Shown: positions 33,492 to 43,142, numbered from the stretch's first letter. The stretch is 48,945 bases of DNA from Fibrobacterota bacterium (GCA_016788315.1 JAEUSG010000203.1:1-48945), one strand, 5' to 3'. Notes: generated from the sequence alone by a model not told the origin. Numbers and translations are program-made.

Positions 33492-35207
33492 ATGAGAAAG
33501 ATCACATTCGGGGATCTTTTGAAAAGGCCGTTTAAGACCATTCGTAACAGATTAATGGTTGTTGGTGCGCTTTTTATCATTGGCTTTGCCATTTTTCTTG
33601 TCAAGCAGTACTGGTTTGTTGAAAAGGTAAGGGTTGGCTCTCCTCTCTATGACAGGATCACAGCATACAGGTTTATTCTTCAGGACATTTCATCGATATC
33701 GAGCGATATCAATGGATTGAATAATGCCTTTGCAACTCTCTCAAACGAAACAGATATGGGCCGTGTTGAAGATGGCATTGCAGAACTTGATAATTACAGA
33801 ATGAATGTAATAAATATCATTGCTCAGTTAAAAGAGGCTGCAAAAAAAGAGGATGGCGATTTCCAGAAAACTGTTTCTGAATTGGAAACTGCATGGAATG
33901 ATTATGCGAATGGCGGCGATGAAAAAATAGTTATGGCAATGGTTGATAACCGTGCTTCAGATGCTCAAGGGTATGTTCAGGGCGAGTTTGCTGAACTCTT
34001 TAAGAATCTTCAGTTGAAGTCAGACGCTACCAAGGGTTCGCTCAATAAAATGGTTGATATGCTTGAAAATGAAGCATATTCTCTTGTAAAGACAGGCCGG
34101 TATGCTGATGTTGTTGGGTCCATAATCCTGCTGGCCGTTCTTCTCGCTGTAATCGCGCTTATAGCCCGTTCTATACTTAAGCCGCTTGCAGGGCTTAATC
34201 TGGCCCTTAAGGATATTGCAGAGGGTAACGGCGACTTGACAAAGAGGCTCCATATTGCATCAGATGATGAAGTAGCGTCGGCAGGTCATTCCTTTGATAA
34301 GCTGCTTGATAAATTAAAAGTGATGATTGTCCAGATTCAGGAAAATGCCTCCGGTTTAAATAACGCTGCGGATGGATTGTCTTCACGATCAGATAAAATT
34401 GCATCTGCAACAGATGGTATAAAATCGGCAACCCATCAGGTTGCTTCATCTACGGAACAGGCGGTAAATAAAATTGGTTCAGTTTCCAATGGCGCCGAAC
34501 AGATGTCCGGTTCGGTTGGTGAAATTGTCCAGTCGATTCACAGTATTGAAGGAGACCTCAAACGCATAGAGGGCCACTGTTCGGAAGAGCTTTCAATTGC
34601 CAAAGAGGCAGGTAAAAGTGCAGCTACCGCTGAGGCGATGATGGATAATCTTAGAAAGTTAAGCGGAGAGATTGGTAAAATAACTACTACTATAAATGGC
34701 ATAGCTGGCCGGACCAGGCTTCTTGCGTTAAACGCAACCATAGAAGCGGCAAGTGCCGGTGAGGCAGGAAAAGGTTTTGCAGTTGTAGCGGGAGAGGTAA
34801 AAGAACTTTCCGGGCAGACAACAGCAGCTACAGCCAGTATTGAAAGCCAAGTTTTGCAGATACAAAAGATTTCATCACAGTCAGAGGCGGCAGTTAAAGC
34901 GATAGCAGATACTCTGATCCGTGTTGAACAGCTTTCACAGCAGGTTTACAATTCGGTTGAAGAAGTTACCAACAGGTTGTCGAATATTTCAGAGGCGGCA
35001 GGTGGTGCAGGCAGTGCTGCGCATACTGTTGCCGGAAGTGTTCAAGCAGTTACAGATGAGTTGTCTGGTGTTTCCGGGAAAATGCATGAGGTTGACGGAA
35101 GTATGACTCATGCTGCTGAAGGTATTGCAGATATACAGCTTCATGCCCGTCAAATGAAGGACTTAGCCGGCGAGTTGAATGCTATCGCCGGCAGATTCAA
35201 GATTTAA
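33492..35207 (+). CDS. Methyl-accepting chemotaxis protein (GRTR tip) of the redox cassette
   Basis: 571 residues: TM1 (about 21-37), a helical periplasmic domain (about 45-203), TM2 (about 207-227), HAMP with GNGDLTKRL, and the MCP signalling domain with tip GRTR (406-409) and [16 protein letters not shown]. It diverges from the two operon MCPs but shares the GRTR tip with the hemerythrin MCP. GGAGG lies 8 bases before the ATG at 33492. It ends in GRFKI, without a CheR tether. Its 24-bp gap from the FMN-binding gene suggests one transcript. It probably reports the state of the cassette (flavin redox state or substrate) to CheA. Confidence 0.92.
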   Translation: MRKITFGDLLKRPFKTIRNRLMVVGALFIIGFAIFLVKQYWFVEKVRVGSPLYDRITAYRFILQDISSISSDINGLNNAFATLSNETDMGRVEDGIAELDNYRMNVINIIAQLKEAAKKEDGDFQKTVSELETAWNDYANGGDEKIVMAMVDNRASDAQGYVQGEFAELFKNLQLKSDATKGSLNKMVDMLENEAYSLVKTGRYADVVGSIILLAVLLAVIALIARSILKPLAGLNLALKDIAEGNGDLTKRLHIASDDEVASAGHSFDKLLDKLKVMIVQIQENASGLNNAADGLSSRSDKIASATDGIKSATHQVASSTEQAVNKIGSVSNGAEQMSGSVGEIVQSIHSIEGDLKRIEGHCSEELSIAKEAGKSAATAEAMMDNLRKLSGEIGKITTTINGIAGRTRLLALNATIEAASAGEAGKGFAVVAGEVKELSGQTTAATASIESQVLQIQKISSQSEAAVKAIADTLIRVEQLSQQVYNSVEEVTNRLSNISEAAGGAGSAAHTVAGSVQAVTDELSGVSGKMHEVDGSMTHAAEGIADIQLHARQMKDLAGELNAIAGRFKI

Positions 35208-35894
35208 TCAGTATTCAAAGCTCCACCAGTACCAGGCGTTAAGACCAACACTGATAGTTTCGCCTGACTTAAATCCACTGATCGGCAGAGAAAGTGAAAA
35301 CTGGTGTGGCGTATCTTTTACTCCAAACCAAAAACCCGGGTCAATTGAGAAGTTTACTTCCGTTTCAAAATAGCCATAACTTACATATGGATTAAATTCA
35401 ATGAATGGATAAAAAATATCCGGTATCATCTTGTAAACAACGCCGTGACTTGCCCAGATGTAGCCCTCTTTAAAATCAGACGCAGTAGACAGATCTATAG
35501 CTGCGTTAAGTTCCAGTACAATCTTATCAAGTTCTTTGCACAGGTGAATTTGAGGAGAAAGTTCCAATGCTTCAAAGTCTGTTCCGAGTTTAAGAGCAAG
35601 AACAAAGTTGTCGGTTAGTGCATATCTAGGCATAACCTCGATACCTGCCCAAGTAAAATCACTTAGAGGTTCAAATTTTGACAGGTTAAGTACAACATCA
35701 ACCTTGTCGCCAAAGCCGAATGCTGTATTGAGGTCTAGAGTTGATGAACCGAGGCCGTCAATGGCACCGCCCCAGATTGTTGGAGCAACAGCAATAGTCT
35801 TTGCCCCTGTCATTGTTGTCCAGTTTGTGTATGTGTATGAAAATGAGAGTGAAGAAGCAACCAAAACAAGAAGTCCGATAAGTTTTGTTCTCAT
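35208..35894 (-). CDS. Secreted beta-barrel-like protein, unknown
   Basis: 228 residues: signal peptide (about 1-19, SFSYT), then short alternating strands (DKVDVVLNLSKFEPL, WAGIEVMPRYALTDNF, FYPFIEFNPYVSYGYF) and a Trp/Tyr-rich end (LNAWYWWSFEY). Composition fits a small outer-membrane barrel. AAAGG lies 7 bases before the ATG. It ends 1 bp from the end of the MCP gene, tail to tail. It is 76 bp downstream of pckG, with a strong hairpin in between, so it either has its own promoter or is expressed by read-through. No family is recognised. Confidence 0.6.
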   Translation of the reverse strand: MRTKLIGLLVLVASSLSFSYTYTNWTTMTGAKTIAVAPTIWGGAIDGLGSSTLDLNTAFGFGDKVDVVLNLSKFEPLSDFTWAGIEVMPRYALTDNFVLALKLGTDFEALELSPQIHLCKELDKIVLELNAAIDLSTASDFKEGYIWASHGVVYKMIPDIFYPFIEFNPYVSYGYFETEVNFSIDPGFWFGVKDTPHQFSLSLPISGFKSGETISVGLNAWYWWSFEY

Positions 35895-35915
35895 GGTAAA
35901 TCCTTTGGGTTAAAC

Positions 35916-35947
35916 AAAAAACCACCATCAATTTGATGGTGGTTTTT
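35916..35947 (-). terminator. Rho-independent terminator after pckG
   Basis: A perfect 14-bp stem (35917-35930 with 35934-35947) with an ATT loop, ending in a T-run on both strands, lies 24 bp after the pckG stop. On the minus strand it ends pckG transcripts; the symmetry allows use on both strands. It lies only 22 bp ahead of the start of the secreted protein gene. Confidence 0.85.
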
Positions 35948-35970
35948 ATAAACTACATATTATTGATTAA

Positions 35971-37767
35971 TCAGCCAAGTCTTTTTTCAAGGCCAGCAAG
36001 TTCATCAGCAAGCTCTTTTGGTAGCTTTTCACCGAAGCGTGCGAAGTGTTCCTTGATTGATACAACTTCATTTTTCCATTCAGTTGTATCGACTCTGAGA
36101 AGCTCTTTCATGTCTTCGGCTGTTACCTTGGTTCCGCTGATGTCAATAGCATCCTCTGTCGGCATGAAACCGAGAGGTGTATCAACAGCCTTGCCTTTGC
36201 CGGCAACGCGTTCGCAGATCCATTTGAGTACGCGGCTGTTTTCGCCGAAACCTGGCCATAGCCACTTGCCTTCTTTTGTCTTGCGGAACCAGTTAACGTA
36301 GAAAATCTTAGGCAGTTTGTCTGCACTTGTTTTGCCGCCAACTTTGATCCAGTGGGCAAGATACTCACCCATGTGATAACCGCAGAAAGGAAGCATAGCC
36401 ATAGGGTCACGGCGGACAACGCCGACTGCACCGATATTGGCAGCTGTAGTTTCAGAACCTACAATAGAACCCATGAAAACACCGTGGTTCCAGCTTCTGG
36501 CTTCATGAACAAGAGGAATCGTTGATGGACGGCGACCACCGAAGAGAATTGCACTGATAGGAACGCCTTTCGGGTCTTCCCATTCCTTTGCAATCGATGG
36601 ACACTGGCTTGCAGGTGTTGTAAAGCGTGCATTTGCGTGTGCAGCAGGATCTTTACCGGCGCGATCCCACTCCTTGCCTTTCCAGTCGATAATCTTACCG
36701 GCAGGTGCATCGTAACCGATTCCTTCCCACCAGATATCTTTGTCTTCTGTAAGAGCGGCGTTTGTATAGATTGTGTTCTTCTCGATCGTTCTCATTGCAT
36801 TCGGATTGCTGTCCATTGATGTTCCCGGAGCAACACCGAAGAAACCAGCTTCAGGGTTGATGGCATAAAGTCTGCCGTCAGCACCGAACTTCATCCATGC
36901 AATGTCGTCTCCGACCGTTTCGACTTTCCAGCCTGGAATTGTCGGGATAAGCATTGCGAGGTTTGTTTTACCGCAGGCAGATGGGAAAGCTGCAGCTACA
37001 AATTTACGTTCGCCGTCTGGACTTGTGATTGCAAGAATGAGCATGTGTTCTGCAAGCCATCCTTCGTCGTGAGCCATAACAGAGGCGATACGGAGAGCAA
37101 GGCACTTCTTACCGAGAAGGGCGTTTCCGCCGTAACCGGAACCGTATGACCAGATTGTGCGCTCTTCAGGAAAGTGGGAGATGTATTTCTTTTCGATAGG
37201 AGCACATGGCCATACATTGTCTGTTTCACCAGCAGCAAGAGGCTTGCCTACAGAGTGAAGGCATGGGATGAATTCGCCGTTGCCCAAGACTTCAAGAACC
37301 TTAGTGCCTACGCGTGTCATGATGTGCATGTTTATGACAACATATGGAGAATCAGTAATTTCAATTCCGATTTTAGCAATAGTGGAGCCGATTGGACCCA
37401 TGCTGAAAGGAATAACGTAGAGTGTTCTTCCCTTCATGCAGCCGGAATAGAGACCTTTCATTGTCTCTTTCAGCTGATCCGGATCGATCCAGTTATTCGT
37501 AGGTCCGGCAGCTTCTTTTGTTTTCGATGCAATGTATGTACGATCTTCAACGCGGGCAACGTCAGATGGGTCGCTTCTGAAAAGAATTGAGCCGGGACGT
37601 TTTGCCGGGTTAAGCTCTGTTGCTAACCCTAATTTCTTGAGAAGAGATACCATTTCATCGTACTCTCTCTTTGAGCCGTCACACCAGACAATTGAGTCAG
37701 GCTGGCAGAGGTTCTTTACTTCTTCGACCCAAGCCAGAAGCTTGGCGTTCTTTGTTGGAGCGGACAT
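35971..37767 (-). CDS. pckG: Phosphoenolpyruvate carboxykinase (GTP)
   Basis: 598 residues, typical for the GTP-dependent enzyme that interconverts oxaloacetate + GTP and PEP + GDP + CO2. Motifs: kinase-1 P-loop FPSACGKTN (261-269) with the reactive C265, [10 protein letters not shown] for metal and GTP contact, [15 protein letters not shown], and [12 protein letters not shown]. The opening and the C-terminal lid are complete. AAAGGAA lies about 9 bases before the ATG at 37767. In rumen- or gut-type fermenters the enzyme runs toward oxaloacetate and succinate, which fits a Fibrobacterota host. It stands alone with its own terminator. Confidence 0.96.
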   Translation of the reverse strand: MSAPTKNAKLLAWVEEVKNLCQPDSIVWCDGSKREYDEMVSLLKKLGLATELNPAKRPGSILFRSDPSDVARVEDRTYIASKTKEAAGPTNNWIDPDQLKETMKGLYSGCMKGRTLYVIPFSMGPIGSTIAKIGIEITDSPYVVINMHIMTRVGTKVLEVLGNGEFIPCLHSVGKPLAAGETDNVWPCAPIEKKYISHFPEERTIWSYGSGYGGNALLGKKCLALRIASVMAHDEGWLAEHMLILAITSPDGERKFVAAAFPSACGKTNLAMLIPTIPGWKVETVGDDIAWMKFGADGRLYAINPEAGFFGVAPGTSMDSNPNAMRTIEKNTIYTNAALTEDKDIWWEGIGYDAPAGKIIDWKGKEWDRAGKDPAAHANARFTTPASQCPSIAKEWEDPKGVPISAILFGGRRPSTIPLVHEARSWNHGVFMGSIVGSETTAANIGAVGVVRRDPMAMLPFCGYHMGEYLAHWIKVGGKTSADKLPKIFYVNWFRKTKEGKWLWPGFGENSRVLKWICERVAGKGKAVDTPLGFMPTEDAIDISGTKVTAEDMKELLRVDTTEWKNEVVSIKEHFARFGEKLPKELADELAGLEKRLG

Positions 37768-37928
37768 TTGTGTCGTTCCTTTACAGTTAATGGTTAAAAA
37801 ATTAATGGGCTAATTTTAAAAGGAGAGAAGAACATGGTCTGCCGAATGAATTTGACTGGGCAAACCGGACTAAGATAGTAATTTTAAACGGGGGTAGGCA
37901 ATTAAGATTTTGGAAATGTTGGAATCAT

Positions 37929-38759
37929 TCAAAATTTTATCTGAGTAAATGAAATGTCATTTATTCCTGATTCAAGCTCAAGAAGAGAGGTATAATTTTC
38001 AATATTCACTGAGTCTGGTAGCATGACATATGCATTAGAAAAAATCCAGCGCGAGCCGTTTGCTACACCATAAATGTTCATAGCTTTGTTGATAAGTGTT
38101 CCGTTTTCGTATGAGGTAAACGAAAAACCGGTTCGTGTTTTGTATAGATATTGATCACCATCTTCGCCGGGAAGATTACTTTTAGGACCGCTTAGCAGTG
38201 AGTAACCGGTTAAAACATCAAAAGTTTCATGCCGTCTGAAGAGTCTGGCTTCACCATCAGGTTTGCTTAAGAATCGGTTGTAGTACAGTTCACCGAAAAG
38301 TAGAATCGGCTTCCCTGAACGCAAAACAGATCTGATAACCGGCGGCTCAGTTGTGGAAATTGAATAAACAGATAAGTTGTCTTTCTTGAATAACCCAAGA
38401 TAGTATTTAGGATCAATTTTTGGGGTGTCCATATCCTGTGTTCTTGGGACTGCCGCTCTTTTTTCCGAAAGAAACTCTATTTTTGCAGATGGAGTATAGA
38501 AGGCTCGTACTGCATGAAGCATTCTATCTTGTAATTCAAAGAAATGGCCTTCCGGTACCATTTGGAGGTCAATGCTCCGAAACTCATTTACAATCTGCTG
38601 CTCAATTGCTGTTGTAAGCTCTATTCCTTTAACTGTAAAACTCTCTTTCCTGTTCTGCGCTTCGTCAATTTTTCCGTCAGGATTTACAAAAACACCTGAA
38701 CAGTCAAAAACAAGCATTAATGCTATGATTGAGAGAAGGAAGAGGGTATATGGGCGCAT
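37929..38759 (-). CDS. Putative lipoprotein, unknown function
   Basis: 276 residues. The N-terminus is a membrane-export signal (hydrophobic to about residue 18) ending LVFDC; the Asp before the Cys departs from the usual lipobox, so lipidation is uncertain. The rest mixes helix and strand, with PPVIRSVLRSGKPILLFGELYYN and GEDGDQYLYKTRTGFSFTSYENG; no known domain is seen. It starts 11 bp after the pilin-like gene, so the two are probably co-transcribed. The 161-bp region behind it, up to the pckG start, has no clear terminator. Confidence 0.6.
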   Translation of the reverse strand: MRPYTLFLLSIIALMLVFDCSGVFVNPDGKIDEAQNRKESFTVKGIELTTAIEQQIVNEFRSIDLQMVPEGHFFELQDRMLHAVRAFYTPSAKIEFLSEKRAAVPRTQDMDTPKIDPKYYLGLFKKDNLSVYSISTTEPPVIRSVLRSGKPILLFGELYYNRFLSKPDGEARLFRRHETFDVLTGYSLLSGPKSNLPGEDGDQYLYKTRTGFSFTSYENGTLINKAMNIYGVANGSRWIFSNAYVMLPDSVNIENYTSLLELESGINDISFTQIKF

Positions 38760-38770
38760 AAAAATGAGCC

Positions 38771-39178
38771 TTAGTTATATTCCCAGTTGAGCGTACGGGG
38801 ACGGAGAGTGTCGTTTACTGTTTCCAGTTTATATCTGCATGTGATGACTGTCTTCATGTTTCCGATAAATCCGGTTGATCTGGCTAAAAAGGTGCTATCG
38901 GCTATTTTTTCGATTTCTACGGTAAAAAGCCCCTCTTTACCCTCTTCATACCTTACGTTTTTAAAACCATCACTCCAGTCGGGCTTTTCAGAGATCTTGT
39001 TCAGCGCCATTGTCATGCCATGCTCGGCCATTTCCTGGGCTAATTTTTTATCAGCATCACGCTGGGCGATCTGACCTTTTACATAATAGACTATGGTTCC
39101 AGCCAGGATTACGAGGGTCAAAAGTGACACAACAAGTATAACTGTGGACTGAATAGCCCCTCTTTCATTTTTTAACAT
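38771..39178 (-). CDS. Pilin-like / PilX-type single-pass protein
   Basis: 135 residues. The N-terminus, NERGAIQSTVILVVSLLTLV, is a short basic start plus one long membrane helix (about 10-32) like those of PilX/type IV pilus minor-pilin assembly proteins, followed by an amphipathic helix (AQRDADKKLAQEMAEHGM) and a small C-terminal sheet ending in a Trp-Glu-Tyr-Asn tail. The classical prepilin G-FTLIE cleavage motif is absent, so the call is based on topology. The 108-bp space to the + strand enzyme gene is divergent. A prefilin-like role would fit PilJ-type signalling in the window. Confidence 0.45.
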   Translation of the reverse strand: MLKNERGAIQSTVILVVSLLTLVILAGTIVYYVKGQIAQRDADKKLAQEMAEHGMTMALNKISEKPDWSDGFKNVRYEEGKEGLFTVEIEKIADSTFLARSTGFIGNMKTVITCRYKLETVNDTLRPRTLNWEYN

Positions 39179-39286
39179 GAAAAGAACATATAAAATTCAC
39201 TCCTATTTCTGCAATTGAAGCGATGGGTATTCAATAATTATCTTAAAATTCTCGAAACATTACTATTTAAAAAGGGATATCCTAAA

Positions 39287-40480
39287 ATGGCAGCTCTCAC
39301 ACAAAAACAGAAAGATGAATTTTTTGCGCTTGCATTAAAAGGGGCAGACTGGTTCGTTAATACTCAGCTCGGTCATCACCGTGCAAAATGGAATGGAGAC
39401 TACGGCCGCTTCATGTATTACTACTATATGCCTGAAAAGAAGCATGTACCCGGCATCAGCTGGACTTCCGGACGTGCGATATTCACACTTGCTGAAGCAT
39501 ACAAACTTACAAATGATCAGAAATACCTCGATGCAGCTATGATTGGCTCAAGATGGGTTGAGGCTATGCAGGTTCTTGATCCCGCTTTACAGTCGTATGG
39601 AGTGATGAAAGAGTTCACACCGCAGGGCGATTACGCAGGAATTCTTGACGGAGCACAGGCAGCCTCCGGTATAATTCTCCTCGGAAAGGTAACTGGAAAC
39701 AAGACCCTTTTACGAAAAGGAAAGGCATTTTGCGACTTCATGGTCCGCCATTTCAAAGAAGATGAGGGTATGGTTTCTCAGGTTCATTTCTATCCCGAAG
39801 AGAGAATTCTGTACGGTATTCCTTATGCAAATAACGCATGCGGTCAGGCAGCAGCCATCCCGCTGTGGCATATGTACTGTATTGACAAAGACGAAAAGTA
39901 TCTGCGCGTAATAAAATGGGCTGCCGATTACATACTTGCCTGTCAGCGTGCCGATGGTGCAATGAATTTTGTTAAGGATATCAGAAGCGAAGAGCCTCCT
40001 GCACCGAACCACCACTGGGGTCAGGGTGTCGGAGACGAAAAATATGTTTTCCATAATGATGATGGAATCATGGTGATTGTTCTTGCCGCTTACATGGCGA
40101 CAAAGGATAAGAGATATCTTGATTCAGCAGTTGCCTATGCCGACTGGATGGTAAATACTGAAGTGCCGCCCCGCCCTTTCTGCGCTTTCCCGTTAAAAGC
40201 TAATAATGTGCTTGATATAGGCAAAGTTGCCGGTAAGGATTACACCTCATGGGTTTTGGATAATCTGCAGGACCATCTGCTCTGTCTTCAGGTGAACAAT
40301 CCGGACGATCTTCAGGCTAATGGCGGTTTTGCAGGTGAGGATGAGGAGCATGAAGGGGGTATCTTCGGAGGCAGATCTCTTGATTATGTAAACACAAGAA
40401 ACACCTGTTATGCTACAGGAACTCTGCTCCGTCTTTCCGGCAGGGGAACCGGCTCAGGATTCTCTGTTTATGGATTATGA
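39287..40480 (+). CDS. Alpha/alpha-toroid (six-hairpin glycosidase-like) protein
   Basis: About 397 residues from the ATG at 39287, with AAGGGA about 10 bases upstream. It has no signal peptide. The repeating helical hairpins show GISWTSGRAIFTLAEAYKLT, KYLDAAMIGSRWVEAM, GAQAASGIILLGKVTGN and KYLRVIKWAADYILACQRADGAMNF, in the style of (alpha/alpha)6 toroid enzymes such as GH88, N-acylglucosamine 2-epimerase or terpene-cyclase-like folds. Acidic stretches such as HNDDG and GEDEEHEGG could carry catalytic residues. The frame also has an ATG at 39215, but the ribosome site favours 39287. Cytoplasmic location suggests action on internalised sugars. The exact family is undecided. Confidence 0.6.
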   Translation: MAALTQKQKDEFFALALKGADWFVNTQLGHHRAKWNGDYGRFMYYYYMPEKKHVPGISWTSGRAIFTLAEAYKLTNDQKYLDAAMIGSRWVEAMQVLDPALQSYGVMKEFTPQGDYAGILDGAQAASGIILLGKVTGNKTLLRKGKAFCDFMVRHFKEDEGMVSQVHFYPEERILYGIPYANNACGQAAAIPLWHMYCIDKDEKYLRVIKWAADYILACQRADGAMNFVKDIRSEEPPAPNHHWGQGVGDEKYVFHNDDGIMVIVLAAYMATKDKRYLDSAVAYADWMVNTEVPPRPFCAFPLKANNVLDIGKVAGKDYTSWVLDNLQDHLLCLQVNNPDDLQANGGFAGEDEEHEGGIFGGRSLDYVNTRNTCYATGTLLRLSGRGTGSGFSVYGL

Positions 40481-40519
40481 GTATTTATAGTGTATAGATA
40501 GGTATATTGTTCTGTAATA

Positions 40520-42430
40520 ATGAATAGAAAACGAACCTTTATTTTTCAGCTGCTCTTTCTGGCTGCTGTTCTTACCGGACTCTTCTTTGCAATCCGCTAT
40601 TGGACTATGGGGCCGTTGCGAGAGAGTCTTATTTCTGAAAAGGAGAGAGAGATCCGTCTCTCTTTGCCGGAAATACAGAAGACGATAAAGGAAAGTGATT
40701 TTCAGGAACCTCGGGAACTTATCGGCTCTATCACCAAAGAACTTCGCGGCCGGTTTTCACTTCTTAGGGTAGTCGTTCTTGATACAAAGGGAAGAATTCT
40801 TTCTGCTACAGAAGGCTTTTCAGAAGTAACAGTTGAACATGCGCCGGAGGCTCTTTCATGTCTTGATGCCAGACAGGTTGCCTTTTACCGGCCATCAAGA
40901 GAGCATGCACTCAATCTTGTGATATCCGATCCGCTGCCAGGTCCCTGCAGAGGCGGAGTTCTGGTCTCTTTCTCGACTTCGGATGTTGATGACATGCTAA
41001 GTCAGATTGCTTTCCGTGCCACTCTTGTTGCTGCGCTTTTTATCATTTTCCTCTTTTCTGTCGAAGTGTTTCGTTTCCATACTCTCGCGGGGGCCTGCTC
41101 CGATTTGCGGCGAGGTTTCTCCTTTTTGCGGGAGGGCATTCATGTATTCGAACCTAAAGGTGTTTCCGGCGGAGCAAAAGATCTTGTCTCTGATTTTAAA
41201 ACAGCACTGACAGCAGAAAAGGATCGTGATTTACAGCGTAATATACTTATTGAAAAGTCAAAAGCCCTTGCAGTTCTACGCAACAGAGATGAGCTGCATG
41301 CTAAACTTTTTGCAGATCTTAAAGATGCAATTGCAGTTGAGCAGCAGATTCTCATGGAAATCAGCGATGATGTCCTTGTTGTTACAGCTGTAAACGGTTA
41401 TTCCACGTCTGTGGTGCAGGTAGGCGAGGCATACAGGGCAAATGAAGATGTGTTTAACGAGGCTATGGAATTCGGCCGCCCATTGATTATAGATGATCCT
41501 TCAGAGATACAGCAGAATCAGGGATACAGAGCAGTCTTAGCAAAATCCGGAAACTCAGCGCTTCTTCCTCTCACGCTTGGAAATGAGGTTGTAGGGCTTC
41601 TGCATGTTGCAAGGCCATCCGAAAGAGGGTTCTTTACAACAGCAGAAATGGAAAAGGGAGCAATTCTTACTGGTGGTGCGGCTATTGCAATTCTGCACGG
41701 CTCCTCTCCGCAGGAGGGCAATAAGCTTTCTGAACAGCATCTTCCGGTAATCCGCCATTTCAGGGATGCTGCAAGTTTTCAGGCGGCTTCAATACCGCTG
41801 TTCGGGAAAAATGGTTCGTGGTCGGAATGGTTTGCTCTCGGAAGCGAAAAGGGAGGCGACATAACCCTTGTCTGTGCCTCTTCTGAAAGAAGCTCTCTTC
41901 GTCTTCCGCTTCGGCACAAACTTGAGGGCATACTTGCGTCAACGGCGCAGCTTAAACGGCAGATAGGCAACCTGTCGCTCTTTTCTCTCTCAACAATATC
42001 AAAAATGAAGCAGGGACCTGAACGGGATAAGCTGATGGATCTCTTTAAATACTCTCCTTTCTCAGTTGAAGGAATTGAAGAGCTGATAAAGGCTGCGTTA
42101 GGTGCGGAGGCGGGAGCGGTAAATATAGATGTCATCCGTTTTGATTCCAGACGTGCCCTTATTCACTCTCATTTGTACAGGTTTATCCTTTATACGGTCG
42201 GCCGGAACGGAGCCAGGATTATTTCCGAATTTCCGGCTAAGTTTGATTCAGAAGCGCTTTATGTTGTTCTTCCCGATTCATTCCCGGGCGCAGCTGATTT
42301 GTCATTGAATGCGCGTACAGACGATTTAAATTCACTGTTAACAGAAATAAGAGCCAAAACAGCTGCCGGGGACACTCCTTCGGCTATAAACACACCTGCC
42401 GCGCTTGTTCTTTGCAGTGCCATAGCTTAG
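40520..42430 (+). CDS. Membrane protein with extracytoplasmic and GAF domains, no catalytic output
   Basis: 636 residues. TM1 (about 5-25), an extracytoplasmic domain (about 30-165) containing LRVVVLDTKGRILSATEG, as in Cache or PAS-like sensors, TM2 (about 170-190), then a GAF domain (about 275-400) with SGNSALLPLTLGNEVVGLLHVARP and FFTTAEMEKGAILTGGAAIAIL. The final ~220 residues have no HATPase, GGDEF, HD-GYP or MCP motif that I can see, so the output is unknown. No good ribosome site precedes the ATG at 40520. It leads a row of small unknown, dciA-like and gyrB genes. Confidence 0.65.
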   Translation: MNRKRTFIFQLLFLAAVLTGLFFAIRYWTMGPLRESLISEKEREIRLSLPEIQKTIKESDFQEPRELIGSITKELRGRFSLLRVVVLDTKGRILSATEGFSEVTVEHAPEALSCLDARQVAFYRPSREHALNLVISDPLPGPCRGGVLVSFSTSDVDDMLSQIAFRATLVAALFIIFLFSVEVFRFHTLAGACSDLRRGFSFLREGIHVFEPKGVSGGAKDLVSDFKTALTAEKDRDLQRNILIEKSKALAVLRNRDELHAKLFADLKDAIAVEQQILMEISDDVLVVTAVNGYSTSVVQVGEAYRANEDVFNEAMEFGRPLIIDDPSEIQQNQGYRAVLAKSGNSALLPLTLGNEVVGLLHVARPSERGFFTTAEMEKGAILTGGAAIAILHGSSPQEGNKLSEQHLPVIRHFRDAASFQAASIPLFGKNGSWSEWFALGSEKGGDITLVCASSERSSLRLPLRHKLEGILASTAQLKRQIGNLSLFSLSTISKMKQGPERDKLMDLFKYSPFSVEGIEELIKAALGAEAGAVNIDVIRFDSRRALIHSHLYRFILYTVGRNGARIISEFPAKFDSEALYVVLPDSFPGAADLSLNARTDDLNSLLTEIRAKTAAGDTPSAINTPAALVLCSAIA

Positions 42431-42440
42431 GGTCCAAGTA

Positions 42441-42776
42441 ATGAGCCTGCTTTTCAATAACATTATAGCGCGAAAACTGCTCGAAAAATTTCTCGTGGAC
42501 GGGTCTAACGGCGCAGTTGTAAAACTAAGTGAACTCCATATAAATACGATGAATAAAGAGGCCTCTCTTGCGCTTCTGCTGCAGGGTGAAACTGAGCCCT
42601 TAACGGTAAAGATAGCGGGCTACTCCTTTGGGGAGGGAAATGTCCTTTTTATCCGGGAAATCAGCGCCTCAAAACCATGGGTTGAGACAATTCTTAAGAG
42701 CCTTTTATCTGCTTCGGAAAACCGAATTAATCTGCCGGATTCCCCCCTCTCCGCCGTTGTCTCAAAACTTCTTTGA
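42441..42776 (+). CDS. Small protein of unknown function
   Basis: 111 residues, no signal peptide and no membrane helix. It contains AVVKLSELHINTMNKEASLALLLQGETEPLTVKIAGYSF, a beta-rich core, flanked by helices at both ends. It begins 10 bp after the GAF gene and ends 50 bp before the dciA-like gene. No family is recognised; reading frame and spacing alone support it. A weak ribosome site (AGGGT) is present. Confidence 0.6.
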   Translation: MSLLFNNIIARKLLEKFLVDGSNGAVVKLSELHINTMNKEASLALLLQGETEPLTVKIAGYSFGEGNVLFIREISASKPWVETILKSLLSASENRINLPDSPLSAVVSKLL

Positions 42777-42825
42777 ATGATATAAAATCTGCCATAATCA
42801 TCGGCGGAAAAATGTATTTTAAGTG

Positions 42826-43137
42826 ATGGAAAAAGCGAGCGGAAAAAGATACTGCCGGGTGCCTGAAAAGGTGAGTGATACTGTTAAGGAAATTATGACT
42901 GCTCCCGGTGTCCGCCGTATGGAATTTGAGTGGATGCTCTTTTCAAAATGGCAGGAAATAGCAGGAGAGGCTATAGCCGAAGCGTCAACACCTGTTGACA
43001 TAAGGGACGGAGTGCTTCACTTGCGTGTTGACAACTCGGTATGGAGAACAGAACTTCACTATATGAAAGCTGATCTCATTGAGAAACTAAATAAAATTGC
43101 CGGACAAAAATTGATTAGCAATATACTTTTCAGATAG
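42826..43137 (+). CDS. DUF721/DciA-like protein
   Basis: About 103 residues from the ATG at 42826 (an upstream in-frame GTG at 42823 is also possible). The DUF721 pattern is clear: WMLFSKWQEIAGEAIAEAS, GVLHLRVDNSVWRTELHYM, LIEKLNKIAGQKLI. DUF721 includes DciA, the replicative-helicase loader of bacteria that lack DnaC/DnaI, and the gene often lies directly before gyrB, as here. The usual neighbours dnaA, dnaN and recF are not upstream. The likely role is helicase loading at replication start. Confidence 0.85.
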   Translation: MEKASGKRYCRVPEKVSDTVKEIMTAPGVRRMEFEWMLFSKWQEIAGEAIAEASTPVDIRDGVLHLRVDNSVWRTELHYMKADLIEKLNKIAGQKLISNILFR

Positions 43138-43142
43138 ACTAA

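Noticed and set aside
37834-37878. A 14-codon frame (MVCRMNLTGQTGLR) with a strong AAAGGAG site, on + between pckG and its neighbour
   Set aside because: Too short to support as a gene; it lies upstream of and opposite to pckG with no sign of a promoter or conservation that I can assess.
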